Assembly: GCA_937872475.1 (NCBI GenBank)
Contig: CALMSY010000014.1
Span: 1 to 64,000, forward strand
DNA from: 67-14 sp020438345
Lineage (GTDB): Bacteria; Actinomycetota; Thermoleophilia; Solirubrobacterales; 70-9
Direction of reading: 5' to 3'
DNA length: 64,000 bases
Made by a program: the position numbers and the translations under genes. Numbering within the stretch: position 1 is the first letter of the stretch; every line of letters starts with the position of its first letter. Below, piece by piece: positions 1 to 7,221 of the stretch. The notes beneath the pieces are model-generated. The model searched no databases and was not told the DNA's origin. It saw nothing but the letters and a program-made list of their open reading frames with translations.

Positions 1-40
1 GAGCTCCTCTGAACCAAAGTGTCCGTTGGAGAGATCTCCG

Positions 41-1324
41 CTAGCGGAGCTCCTCCAACCTCTCAAAGACTTCGGGGAGGTGGGTCAGGTAGGCGCCAAA
101 GTCGAAGATCTCGTCGAGATCGAGTTCCGGGGCGGCCTTGCCGATCAGTTCGCGAAAGTGCGTGTCACCGTCAAACGCCTCGTGGGCTGCCGCCTGGACC
201 GTGCGGTACGCATCGTCGCGGGTCATGCCGTTCTCGACCAGAGCGGTGAGTGCGCGCTGGCTGAACATCGCGCCGTTGGTCTGTTCCAGGTTCGACGTCA
301 GACGATCGACATGGACCACCAGCCCCGAAGCGACCTGGGTGGCGATGTAATGCATGTAGTCGAGACCGATCGTGGCATCGGGCAGGATCACCCGTTCGGC
401 CCCTGAATGCGAGATGTCGCGCTCATGCCAGAGGGCGACGTTCTCGAGGCCGGTCTGGGCATAGCCGCGGAGCAGTCGGGCGAGGCCGGTCAGGCGTTCG
501 GTCCGGATCGGGTTGCGCTTGTGAGGCATGGCCGAAGAGCCCTTCTGCTGGCCAGTCGCGAATGGCTCCTCTGCCTCCCGGACCTCGGTCCGCTGAAGAT
601 GGCGAATCTCGGTTGCGAAACGCTCGATTCCGGCCCCGGCCAGGGCGATCGCCGAAAGCAACTCTGCGTGCCGGTCGCGCGGCACCACCTGGGTCGCGAT
701 CTCCTCACGGGTCAGTCCGAGCGCGTCCATAACCCGCCGTTCGATTGCCGGTGGCACCGAGGCGTAGGTCCCGACCGCGCCGGACAGCTTGCCCCTCGCG
801 GCCTGGGCGGTCGCGTTCTGAAGCCGCTTCCAGTTACGGTCTGCCTCGAAAGCGAAGCCGGCCAGGCGCAGACCGAAGGTCGTTGGTTCGGCGTGGACAC
901 CGTGAGTGCGTCCCATCGCCAGGGTGTCCTTGTACTCGAAGGCCCGCTCGATCAAAGCGTCGCGGTACTCCTTGGCACCGGAAACCAGAATCTCCCCGGC
1001 CTTGGTCAATTGAACCGCCAGGGCGGTGTCGAGCACATCGGACGAGGTCAGGCCAAAATGGATCCAGCGGCCTTCCTCACCGATTGATGCGGCCACGACA
1101 TCGACGAAAGCCGCGACATCATGGTTGGTGATCTCCTCGCGGGCGTTGACCTCCTCGACCGTAAAGGATCCCTTCTCGCGGCAGGCAGCGGCGGATTCAG
1201 ACGGAACCACACCCTCGGCCGACCAGGCATCGGTAGCCGCCAGCTCGACGTCAAGCCAGGATTGGAACTTGGCTTGCTGGGTCCAGACCGCGCCCATCTC
1301 GGGGCGGGTGTAGCGCTCGATCAT
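41..1324 (-). CDS. purB: Adenylosuccinate lyase
   Basis: Catalyses two fumarate-releasing steps: SAICAR to AICAR in purine synthesis and adenylosuccinate to AMP. The 427-residue length is normal for the short PurB class. The superfamily signature SSAMPHKRNP lies at about residues 263-272 and carries the flexible-loop catalytic serine. The general-acid region GRTHGVHAEP is at about 138-147, and a TSSD motif sits near 93-96. ATG start at 1324. It is the last gene of a leftward purine operon, six bases after purE, so its dose is probably tied to PurD and PurE. The call rests on the fumarase/aspartase-family motifs and the operon. Confidence 0.97.
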   Translation of the reverse strand: MIERYTRPEMGAVWTQQAKFQSWLDVELAATDAWSAEGVVPSESAAACREKGSFTVEEVNAREEITNHDVAAFVDVVAASIGEEGRWIHFGLTSSDVLDTALAVQLTKAGEILVSGAKEYRDALIERAFEYKDTLAMGRTHGVHAEPTTFGLRLAGFAFEADRNWKRLQNATAQAARGKLSGAVGTYASVPPAIERRVMDALGLTREEIATQVVPRDRHAELLSAIALAGAGIERFATEIRHLQRTEVREAEEPFATGQQKGSSAMPHKRNPIRTERLTGLARLLRGYAQTGLENVALWHERDISHSGAERVILPDATIGLDYMHYIATQVASGLVVHVDRLTSNLEQTNGAMFSQRALTALVENGMTRDDAYRTVQAAAHEAFDGDTHFRELIGKAAPELDLDEIFDFGAYLTHLPEVFERLEELR

Positions 1325-1330
1325 CGGTTC

Positions 1331-1804
1331 CTAGGCAGCGAGGTTGATGATGCGGGTGGCGAGCACGCCGGCGTTCTTCGCGCCGTCGATCGCCACGCAG
1401 GCCACCGGCACACCCGGGGGCATCTGAACGGCAGAGAGCAGAGCGTCGAGGCCGCCGAGCGACTTGCCAAGAATCGGAACCCCGATCACCGGAAGCTCCG
1501 TATGGGCAGCGGCCACACCGGGCAGCGCCGCGGACATACCTGCACCGGCAATGATCACCTTCAGCCCACGCATCTTCGCGTTCGTGCAGTAGTCGACGAC
1601 CAGCTCGGGATCGCGGTGGGCCGACATCACCCGCACCTCATAAGTGATTCCCGCATCTTCAAGGGCCTGGCCCGCAGGCTGCATTTTGCCCTTGTCGTTC
1701 TTTGATCCCATGATGATCCCGACCTGGGGCTGGTCCACATCGATCTCCTCGAAAAGCTGCTCGACCGAGGAGAGGGCTTCCGGCTGCTGGGGGGTTTCGC
1801 TCAT
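1331..1804 (-). CDS. purE: N5-carboxyaminoimidazole ribonucleotide mutase (PurE)
   Basis: Interconverts N5-CAIR and CAIR in de novo purine synthesis. The 157-residue protein has a roughly 25-residue extension before the usual start of the fold. The phosphate/substrate loop reads MGSKNDKGKM (about 32-41) where class I PurE normally has GSxSD, and the histidine motif reads SAHRDP (about 61-66) instead of SAHRTP. The later VPILGKSLGGLDALLS and VQMPPGVPVA segments are typical. It overlaps purD by four bases (1801-1804), so translation is probably coupled. No purK is visible in the window. Identity is secure; the motif changes may mark a lineage variant. Confidence 0.93.
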   Translation of the reverse strand: MSETPQQPEALSSVEQLFEEIDVDQPQVGIIMGSKNDKGKMQPAGQALEDAGITYEVRVMSAHRDPELVVDYCTNAKMRGLKVIIAGAGMSAALPGVAAAHTELPVIGVPILGKSLGGLDALLSAVQMPPGVPVACVAIDGAKNAGVLATRIINLAA

Positions 1805-3087
1805 TGTTCGTCTCTCTCGCGCCGGACCGCCCGTTCGGCGATGTCCCGTCGCATCTGTTTGCCATCAAAATTGACTGCGTCTGCCGCATCGTAAGCGCGA
1901 TCGCGTGCGGTTGCTGCGTCGGGACCCAAGCCGGTCAGGTTCAGGACCCGGCCGCCGGCGGTCACGATCTGCCCGTTCTGCTCCCGGGTGCCCGCGTGAA
2001 CTACCTCGGCTGATTCGGCTGCCCGCTCCAGTCCGGTGATCACATCCCCCTTCGAGGCGGAAGCAGGGTAGCCGGCAGAGGCCAGCACCACGGTCACGGC
2101 AAACTCGTCCGAAAAGCTCACAGCCTTCTCGTTGAGGCCATCGGAAAATGACGAGGCCAGGAACAGATCAACCAGATCCGACTGAAGTCGCGGCAGCACC
2201 GCCTGGGTTTCCGGGTCCCCGAAGCGGGTGTTGTACTCGAGCACTTTTGGCCCGTCCTTGGTCATCATCAGGCCGGCGTAGAGAACCCCATGAAAAGGGT
2301 GTCCCCGCCGGGCCATCAAGTCAACGATCGGCTGGTGCACTGTGGCCGAGAGCTCCGCCAGCTGGTCGCTGGACACTGTCTGAACCGGGGAGTAGCTCCC
2401 CATACCACCTGTGTTCGGGCCGGTGTCACCCTCGCCGATCCGCTTGTAATCCTGGGCTGGGGCAAGCGGAATCGCCCTCACTCCGTCACAGATCGCGAGC
2501 AACGAGAGCTCCTCGCCTTCGAGAAACTCTTCAACCACAACGGTGGTTTCGCCGAATCGCTGCTCGGTGAAGAAAACTTCGATCGCCTCGTATGCCTCCG
2601 CCTCGCTCAGGCAGATGAGCACTCCCTTGCCTGCTGCAAGTCCATCCGCTTTTAGGACAACCGGACAGCCGGTCTCGGCAACTTTCGCCAGAGCAAAATC
2701 CCGGCTGGTCACAACGCCGTACCCGGCGGTGGGTACCCCGGCCTCCGCCATCGCCTCCTTGGCATATGCCTTCGAGCCTTCCAGCTGGGCTGCGGCTCCG
2801 CTCGGACCGAAGGCAGCGATTCCCGCTTCGTCCAGGGCGTCAACGACCCCGGCGACCAGGGGGGCCTCCGGGCCGACCGCGACCAGGTCGATTTCCAGCT
2901 CCCGGGCCCTCGCCGTCACCGCCACAGGGTCTACCGGATCAAGGTAAGGAAGACAGGTGGCTTCCGTCGCTATGCCGGGATTGCCCGGCGCGCAGAAGAT
3001 CTCCGGTCGTTGCGGAGATCGGGCGAGCCCTTTGACGATGGCGTGCTCACGTCCGCCGCCGCCGAGAACGAGTATGCGGATACTCAA
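1801..3087 (-). CDS. purD: Phosphoribosylamine-glycine ligase (GAR synthetase)
   Basis: ATP-grasp ligase joining phosphoribosylamine and glycine, the second step of purine synthesis. The 428 residues match the family. The N-terminal domain opens with GGGGREHA (about 9-16). The ATP-grasp core contains VVLKADGLAAGKGV and the metal/ATP segment GGMGSYSP, and the family pattern NTRFGDPETQ follows. It overlaps the GYD gene at its 5' side (3084-3087) and purE at its 3' side (1801-1804), both by four bases, so the whole set is one transcription unit. Confidence 0.97.
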   Translation of the reverse strand: MSIRILVLGGGGREHAIVKGLARSPQRPEIFCAPGNPGIATEATCLPYLDPVDPVAVTARARELEIDLVAVGPEAPLVAGVVDALDEAGIAAFGPSGAAAQLEGSKAYAKEAMAEAGVPTAGYGVVTSRDFALAKVAETGCPVVLKADGLAAGKGVLICLSEAEAYEAIEVFFTEQRFGETTVVVEEFLEGEELSLLAICDGVRAIPLAPAQDYKRIGEGDTGPNTGGMGSYSPVQTVSSDQLAELSATVHQPIVDLMARRGHPFHGVLYAGLMMTKDGPKVLEYNTRFGDPETQAVLPRLQSDLVDLFLASSFSDGLNEKAVSFSDEFAVTVVLASAGYPASASKGDVITGLERAAESAEVVHAGTREQNGQIVTAGGRVLNLTGLGPDAATARDRAYDAADAVNFDGKQMRRDIAERAVRRERDEQ

Positions 3088-3365
3088 AGAACTTCAGCTA
3101 GGCGCTCGGTCGAAAGCGCTGTCAGGGTCTGGCTCGTCATGGTTCCCCGTGAACCCATCTCGATCGAAACTTTCGCCATCACCTCTTCGGAGGGGGCTTC
3201 GATAACGGTCACAAAGTCGTATTGACCGAGCGTCGTGTACTGCGTGACGACTCTCGCTCCGAGCGCCTCGACTTCGCGATTCACTTCGGCGACCCTGCCC
3301 GGGTTGTTCTTCAGGGTCTGCACGCCTTCAGCTGTCAGGTTGGTCAGCATCACGAAAGTGGGCAT
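3084..3365 (-). CDS. GYD-domain protein
   Basis: A 93-residue single-domain alpha/beta-barrel protein of the GYD family (ferredoxin-like fold), starting MPTFVMLTNLT with the segment LGQYDFVTVIEAP in the middle. Members are small dimeric proteins of unknown function. It is the first gene of the purine operon and its stop overlaps the purD start by four bases. An upstream GGAGAGGACC supports the ATG at 3365. The position suggests a role linked to purine flux or sensing, but that is inference only. Confidence 0.85.
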   Translation of the reverse strand: MPTFVMLTNLTAEGVQTLKNNPGRVAEVNREVEALGARVVTQYTTLGQYDFVTVIEAPSEEVMAKVSIEMGSRGTMTSQTLTALSTERLAEVL

Positions 3366-3451
3366 CTGGTCCTCTCCTTGGTTTCTGACATGTTCTCGAC
3401 CGGTACCGGTCTGCCGCCAGCATATGTCAGCCCGCCTGCGCTCCGGCGGCT

Positions 3452-4003
3452 CTAGCCCAGAACCGAGAGAACTTCGCGGGCCCAGCGCACGGTGCCCTTC
3501 TCGAATGAGATTCCCCGCTTCAGGGCGAGGTAGGGACCAAAGTTCTCCGATCCGGGACCGCGGCCGAGAAATTCAGCTTCGCTGCCTCCCCCAAGCAGAG
3601 TCGCGCGGAGGGTCTCATACATCGCGAGCTTTTCCTGGCTGGCTTCCATCCGATCCTTCACCGATGCCGCCACATCGGCGGCATTCGATTCATTCAGACT
3701 GGCGATCTTGACCAGCAGGTCGTCACGGATCACGGTCGGTCTGGTTTCCCCCCGGATGAAATCGAGCAGCTCTGCGCTGCCCCTGGGAGTGATGCGGAAG
3801 ATCCGCTTGTCGGGCCGCTTCTGCTGGCGCACAGTTCGGGCCTTGACGAGTCCGTCGCCTTCCAGGCGGTCCAGCTCCCGATAGACCTGCTGGGATGAGG
3901 CGGGCCAGAAGTTCGCGACCGAGGCGTCGAAGCGCTTCGAAAGTTCATAGCCGGAACCTTCCTCGCTGGTCAGTGCGGCCAGCACCGCATGCCTCAGAGC
4001 CAC
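3452..4003 (-). CDS. PadR-family transcriptional regulator
   Basis: A 183-residue PadR repressor-type protein. The N-terminal winged helix (about 1-85) contains the family pattern GYELSKRF and the recognition-helix segment QQVYRELDRLEGDGLV; the wing includes RPDKRIFRITPRGSAELL. The helical C-terminal half is the dimerisation domain typical of the longer PadR class (VirR_C-like). GTG start at 4003. It is transcribed divergently from the flavin oxidoreductase at 4087, and an array of TACTCAA half-sites lies in the shared promoter region, so it probably represses itself and that gene. The inducer is unknown. Confidence 0.9.
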   Translation of the reverse strand: MALRHAVLAALTSEEGSGYELSKRFDASVANFWPASSQQVYRELDRLEGDGLVKARTVRQQKRPDKRIFRITPRGSAELLDFIRGETRPTVIRDDLLVKIASLNESNAADVAASVKDRMEASQEKLAMYETLRATLLGGGSEAEFLGRGPGSENFGPYLALKRGISFEKGTVRWAREVLSVLG

Positions 4004-4029
4004 CGGACTGGATTCTGCGTCGAAATCGC

Positions 4030-4071
4030 CTTATACTCAACAAATTGAGTAGTCACAAAGTTGAGTATAGA
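4030..4071. promoter_or_regulatory. Divergent promoter with three-half-site PadR operator
   Basis: TATACTCAA (4032-4040) and TTGAGTA (4045-4051) form a palindrome with a 4-base spacer, and a third half-site TTGAGTATA follows at 4061-4069. On the minus strand TTGTGA, 17 bases, then TATAAG (rc of 4030-4035) makes a plausible padR promoter embedded in the array. On the plus strand the last half-site contains a TATAGA -10-like hexamer in front of the oxidoreductase gene. Assignment to PadR is inferred from position. Confidence 0.7.
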
Positions 4072-4086
4072 AAGGCTGGCGACGGA

Positions 4087-5841
4087 ATGAGCGAACAAGT
4101 GTGGGAACGGGTCGTGCCGCCGATGCCCGACAAGCCGGATGTGGTGGTGATCGGCTCGGGCCTCTCCGGGCTGACGGCGGCCGCCTATCTCGCCGCAATC
4201 GGCCAGCAGGTCGTTGTGCTCGAGCAGTACGACGTGGCCGGAGGCTGCAGCCAGACCTTTCGCCGCAAGAACCAGTGGCAGTTTGACGTCGGTCTCCATT
4301 ACATCGGCGGGGTGAAGACTGGCGAGATCGCCCGGATACTCCGCGGCCTCGGCCTCGAAGACAGGATCGAATTCCCCGAGCTGGACCCCGACGGATTCGA
4401 CACCTTTGTCTTTCCCGATCTCGAGTTCCAGGTGCCAAAAGGCTGGGATAACTACGTCAATCGCCTGGTCGAGACGTTTCCCGAGGAAGAGGAAGGCCTG
4501 CGCGGAGCTACAGACGTGATGCGGAACATCATGGATGAGCTACGGATGGTGGGGATCCCGGACAGCAAGACTGACCTGGCCGACTACCTGGAGAAGGCCC
4601 CGACCGTGGTCAGCTGGGGAATGCGCTCGATGACTGAACTGCTGGATGAGCACTACCTCAGTGAACGCTCCCGGGCGGTGTTGCTCGGCCAGGCAGGTGA
4701 CTATGCGACCCCGCCCTCCCGGACCCCGGTGGTTCTCCATACCGGACTGATCGACCACTACCTGCAAGAAGGTGCCTTTTACGTTCGCGGCGGCGGACAG
4801 GAACTGGCCGGCCAGCTGGTCGACCTGATCCACACCTATGGCGGCCGGGTTCGTACCCACGCCGAGGTCGAACGGATTCTCACCGACCCGATCGGTGACC
4901 AGCGCTCTGTCGAACCTGCCAACGGGGTAACTCACGGTGCGGGTGGACACCGGGTGACCGGGGTTGAGCTCACAGGTGGCGAGGTCATTCCGACCGACAG
5001 CGTGATCGCCACCGGGGACATCAAACACCTCTTTCTGGACCTGCTCGATGATGACGCGGTGCCGCAAGAGATCAGAAACCAGGTCGACAACTACCGCATG
5101 GCAACTCCGCTCTTCACGGTCTATCTCGGTCTGGATTTCGACATCACCGAGCGGATGCCGGCCACCAATTACTGGCTGCACTCCCGCTACGACCCGGAGG
5201 CCTATTACGACGTGATCAGGGACGGAGAGTTCGACACCGACCCGCCGGTCTACATTTCGTCGGCCAGTGCGAAGGACCCCGGGCATGAAGGCCATGCTCC
5301 TCCCGGCTGTTCAACCATCGAACTCATGACCTGGACGACTCCGGATCCGGAGGTCTGGGGAGTCGACCAGTCAGATGACGCCCCGAAATACAGCCGTCAG
5401 GCGAGCTACCGTGAGGCCAAGGACCGGGTGATGAACCAGCTGATCGACCGGGCCGAAAAGCAGCTCGGGGAACTCCGTCCGCACATTCTCTGGCAGGAAG
5501 CCGCCACCCCGATGACCCAGACCCGATACACCCTCTCGACGGGCGGGTCCTCCTACGGAATCGAACTTGCCACCGACCAGTTCGGTCCGCTCAGGCTCGA
5601 ATACAAGACCCCGATCGAGGGGCTGATCCTCGGCGGGGTCTCCAGCCGCCGCGGCCACGGCATCGTCGGCGCGATGTCAGGCGGAGTCGACGCGGCATCG
5701 GCCCTTACCGGTCGAAATCTCCGGGCAGAGGTCGCCGCTGGCGAAGTCTTCGGAGACCCCTCGAAGCTGACCGCCGGAAACGAAGGCTGGGACGCCCTCG
5801 AGTCCTGCCGCAAGCTCCAGGTGAAGTCCCTCCGCGCCTAG
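4087..5841 (+). CDS. FAD-dependent oxidoreductase, phytoene desaturase / retinol saturase type
   Basis: A 584-residue flavin oxidoreductase of the CrtI/RetSat amine-oxidase-like superfamily. The dinucleotide-binding GSGLSG sits at about 23-28, with an acidic end of the second strand (VVLEQYD). GLHYIGG follows, a pattern seen in retinol-13,14-reductase-type members. The C-terminal FAD contact region includes GLILGGVSSRRGHG and GAMSGG. The frame is open further upstream, but ATG 4087 lies just after the operator and near AAAGG, and gives the expected N terminus. Likely substrate is a polyene or isoprenoid, but no carotenoid genes are adjacent. Probably controlled by the divergent PadR. Confidence 0.85.
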   Translation: MSEQVWERVVPPMPDKPDVVVIGSGLSGLTAAAYLAAIGQQVVVLEQYDVAGGCSQTFRRKNQWQFDVGLHYIGGVKTGEIARILRGLGLEDRIEFPELDPDGFDTFVFPDLEFQVPKGWDNYVNRLVETFPEEEEGLRGATDVMRNIMDELRMVGIPDSKTDLADYLEKAPTVVSWGMRSMTELLDEHYLSERSRAVLLGQAGDYATPPSRTPVVLHTGLIDHYLQEGAFYVRGGGQELAGQLVDLIHTYGGRVRTHAEVERILTDPIGDQRSVEPANGVTHGAGGHRVTGVELTGGEVIPTDSVIATGDIKHLFLDLLDDDAVPQEIRNQVDNYRMATPLFTVYLGLDFDITERMPATNYWLHSRYDPEAYYDVIRDGEFDTDPPVYISSASAKDPGHEGHAPPGCSTIELMTWTTPDPEVWGVDQSDDAPKYSRQASYREAKDRVMNQLIDRAEKQLGELRPHILWQEAATPMTQTRYTLSTGGSSYGIELATDQFGPLRLEYKTPIEGLILGGVSSRRGHGIVGAMSGGVDAASALTGRNLRAEVAAGEVFGDPSKLTAGNEGWDALESCRKLQVKSLRA

Positions 5842-5864
5842 CCCGGGCCAGTAACTGACCCGGG
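5842..5864 (+). terminator. GC-rich hairpin after the flavin oxidoreductase gene
   Basis: CCCGGG-C-CAGT pairs with ACTG-A-CCCGGG directly after the stop codon. There is no clear T run, so this may be a weak terminator or only an RNA-stabilising hairpin. Confidence 0.4.
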
Positions 5865-5921
5865 GGGCTGCCGGATTTCGGCGGGAATGTAACGCTTTGG
5901 TCTCTGCGACCAAGTACCAGC

Positions 5922-6494
5922 ATGAGCAACGACGATGTGGCAAACATCGGGCATGACCCTGACGTGCTCGAAACGTTCTATCTCAAGCATGTCGAAGACA
6001 TCGAGCGTTTCGTCGCCCGTCGGGTTTCGGACCCGCACCTGGCAGCCGACCTGACCAGCGAGATCTTTCTGGCAGCGATCGACGCTGCCGGTAACTACCA
6101 GCCCCGGCGCGGAGTGCCAAGAGCCTGGCTGTTCGGAATCGCCCGTAACACGATTCACAACGAATTCAGGCGCGCCGGCCGGGAACGAGAAGCGACTCTG
6201 CGCATCCAGGGCCGGGCCCTGCTTGGCGAGGACGACCTGGTCCGCATGCAGGAGCGGATTGACGCCGGTGCGCAGTCCCGCGAACTGGGCCGGGCAATGG
6301 CGGAGCTGCCCGACAGTGAACGCGAGGCCCTCGAGCTTCAGGCAATTGACGAGCTTTCACCACGAGAAGTAGGCGAAGCGCTGGGAATCAGCCCGGTCAC
6401 CGTGAGGGTAAGGCTGCATCGAGCACGCCGGGCCCTGCGCCGAAGCCTCGTGGACGAGGAATCACCCGCACAATTGCAATCAATGGAGGCATGA
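5922..6494 (+). CDS. ECF-type RNA polymerase sigma factor
   Basis: A 190-residue sigma-70 family ECF factor. Region 2 (about 15-80) includes FVARRVSDPHLAADLTSEIF and the -10-binding RAWLFGIARNTIHNEFRR. After a linker, region 4 (about 125-180) includes LPDSEREALELQAIDELSPR and the helix-turn-helix segment VGEALGISPVTVRVRLHRAR. Its stop is one base from the ATG of a small membrane protein, so the pair probably forms a sigma/anti-sigma-like module. The signal it responds to is not evident. Confidence 0.93.
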   Translation: MSNDDVANIGHDPDVLETFYLKHVEDIERFVARRVSDPHLAADLTSEIFLAAIDAAGNYQPRRGVPRAWLFGIARNTIHNEFRRAGREREATLRIQGRALLGEDDLVRMQERIDAGAQSRELGRAMAELPDSEREALELQAIDELSPREVGEALGISPVTVRVRLHRARRALRRSLVDEESPAQLQSMEA

Positions 6495-6495
6495 C

Positions 6496-7059
6496 ATGAC
6501 AGACAAAGACAACTTCGAAAGCCGACTCCTGGGTGAGCTGCGACAGGTATCGGCGGACAACCCGGCGCCTCGACCCCAGCCAACCCGGTCCAGGAGCTAC
6601 GGAAGGTTCGCTGCCGTCGGCGCAGGTCTGGCGGCTGTGGTCGCCGGTATCGCGATCTTCACCAGTACGGGAGGCAATACTCAAAGCGCGTACGCTGTCG
6701 AGTCCCAGCCTGATGGAAGTGTTCAGGTCGAGGTCAACAACCTGGATGATGCGGCCGGGCTGGAGGAGAGCCTGAACGCGGCCGGAGTCCCGGCGGTGGT
6801 CAGGACCACGCCGGTGAAGATTGTCGTCTGCGCCGACGAGAGTAAATCCGGTGGAGCCGGGGGGAAGGTACCGGTCGATACGAACGGAACCGACGCTGAC
6901 AAGGCGAGCTTCTCGATCGATCCGGGGGCGATGGGTGACGGTGAGCAGCTGGTCATCACCCCGTCGGACACCGGCCCCGATGGGCCGTTCCCGGCTGACG
7001 CCCCATCGGCATCGCCGATCGCGGTAGTGATTGCAGGAGCGTCCGAAGCAGGCTGCTGA
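6496..7059 (+). CDS. Single-pass membrane protein partnered with the ECF sigma factor
   Basis: A 187-residue protein with a cytoplasmic N terminus of about 35 residues, one membrane helix (about 36-55, FAAVGAGLAAVVAGIAIF) and an exported C-terminal half. It starts two codons past the sigma gene, the usual place for an anti-sigma factor. I see no zinc-binding HxxxCxxC anti-sigma motif, so it would be an atypical or non-zinc anti-sigma factor, or an envelope protein of the regulon. The exported part contains a paired-cysteine segment near IVVCADESK and the C-terminal Cys. Confidence 0.6.
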   Translation: MTDKDNFESRLLGELRQVSADNPAPRPQPTRSRSYGRFAAVGAGLAAVVAGIAIFTSTGGNTQSAYAVESQPDGSVQVEVNNLDDAAGLEESLNAAGVPAVVRTTPVKIVVCADESKSGGAGGKVPVDTNGTDADKASFSIDPGAMGDGEQLVITPSDTGPDGPFPADAPSASPIAVVIAGASEAGC

Positions 7060-7074
7060 ACCGCTGACCCCGTA

Positions 7075-7109
7075 CTGGCCGCTGCCCGCATGACCGGGCA
7101 AGCGGCCAG
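7075..7109 (+). terminator. Strong hairpin between convergent genes
   Basis: CTGGCCGCT-GCCCG pairs with CGGGC-AAGCGGCCAG around a short loop with a single-base bulge. It sits between the sigma partner gene and the convergent hydrolase gene and could terminate either. A T tract is lacking. Confidence 0.5.
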
Positions 7110-7221
7110 CGGCGGTCATTCACAGCAACCATCACCCGACAACGCCAGCGTTGCGCGGACGCTTTAGTGGTCCGGGGCGTTACCGGGGGTCTTTCTCCCG
7201 GCGGCTTCGGAGCAGTTCCCG

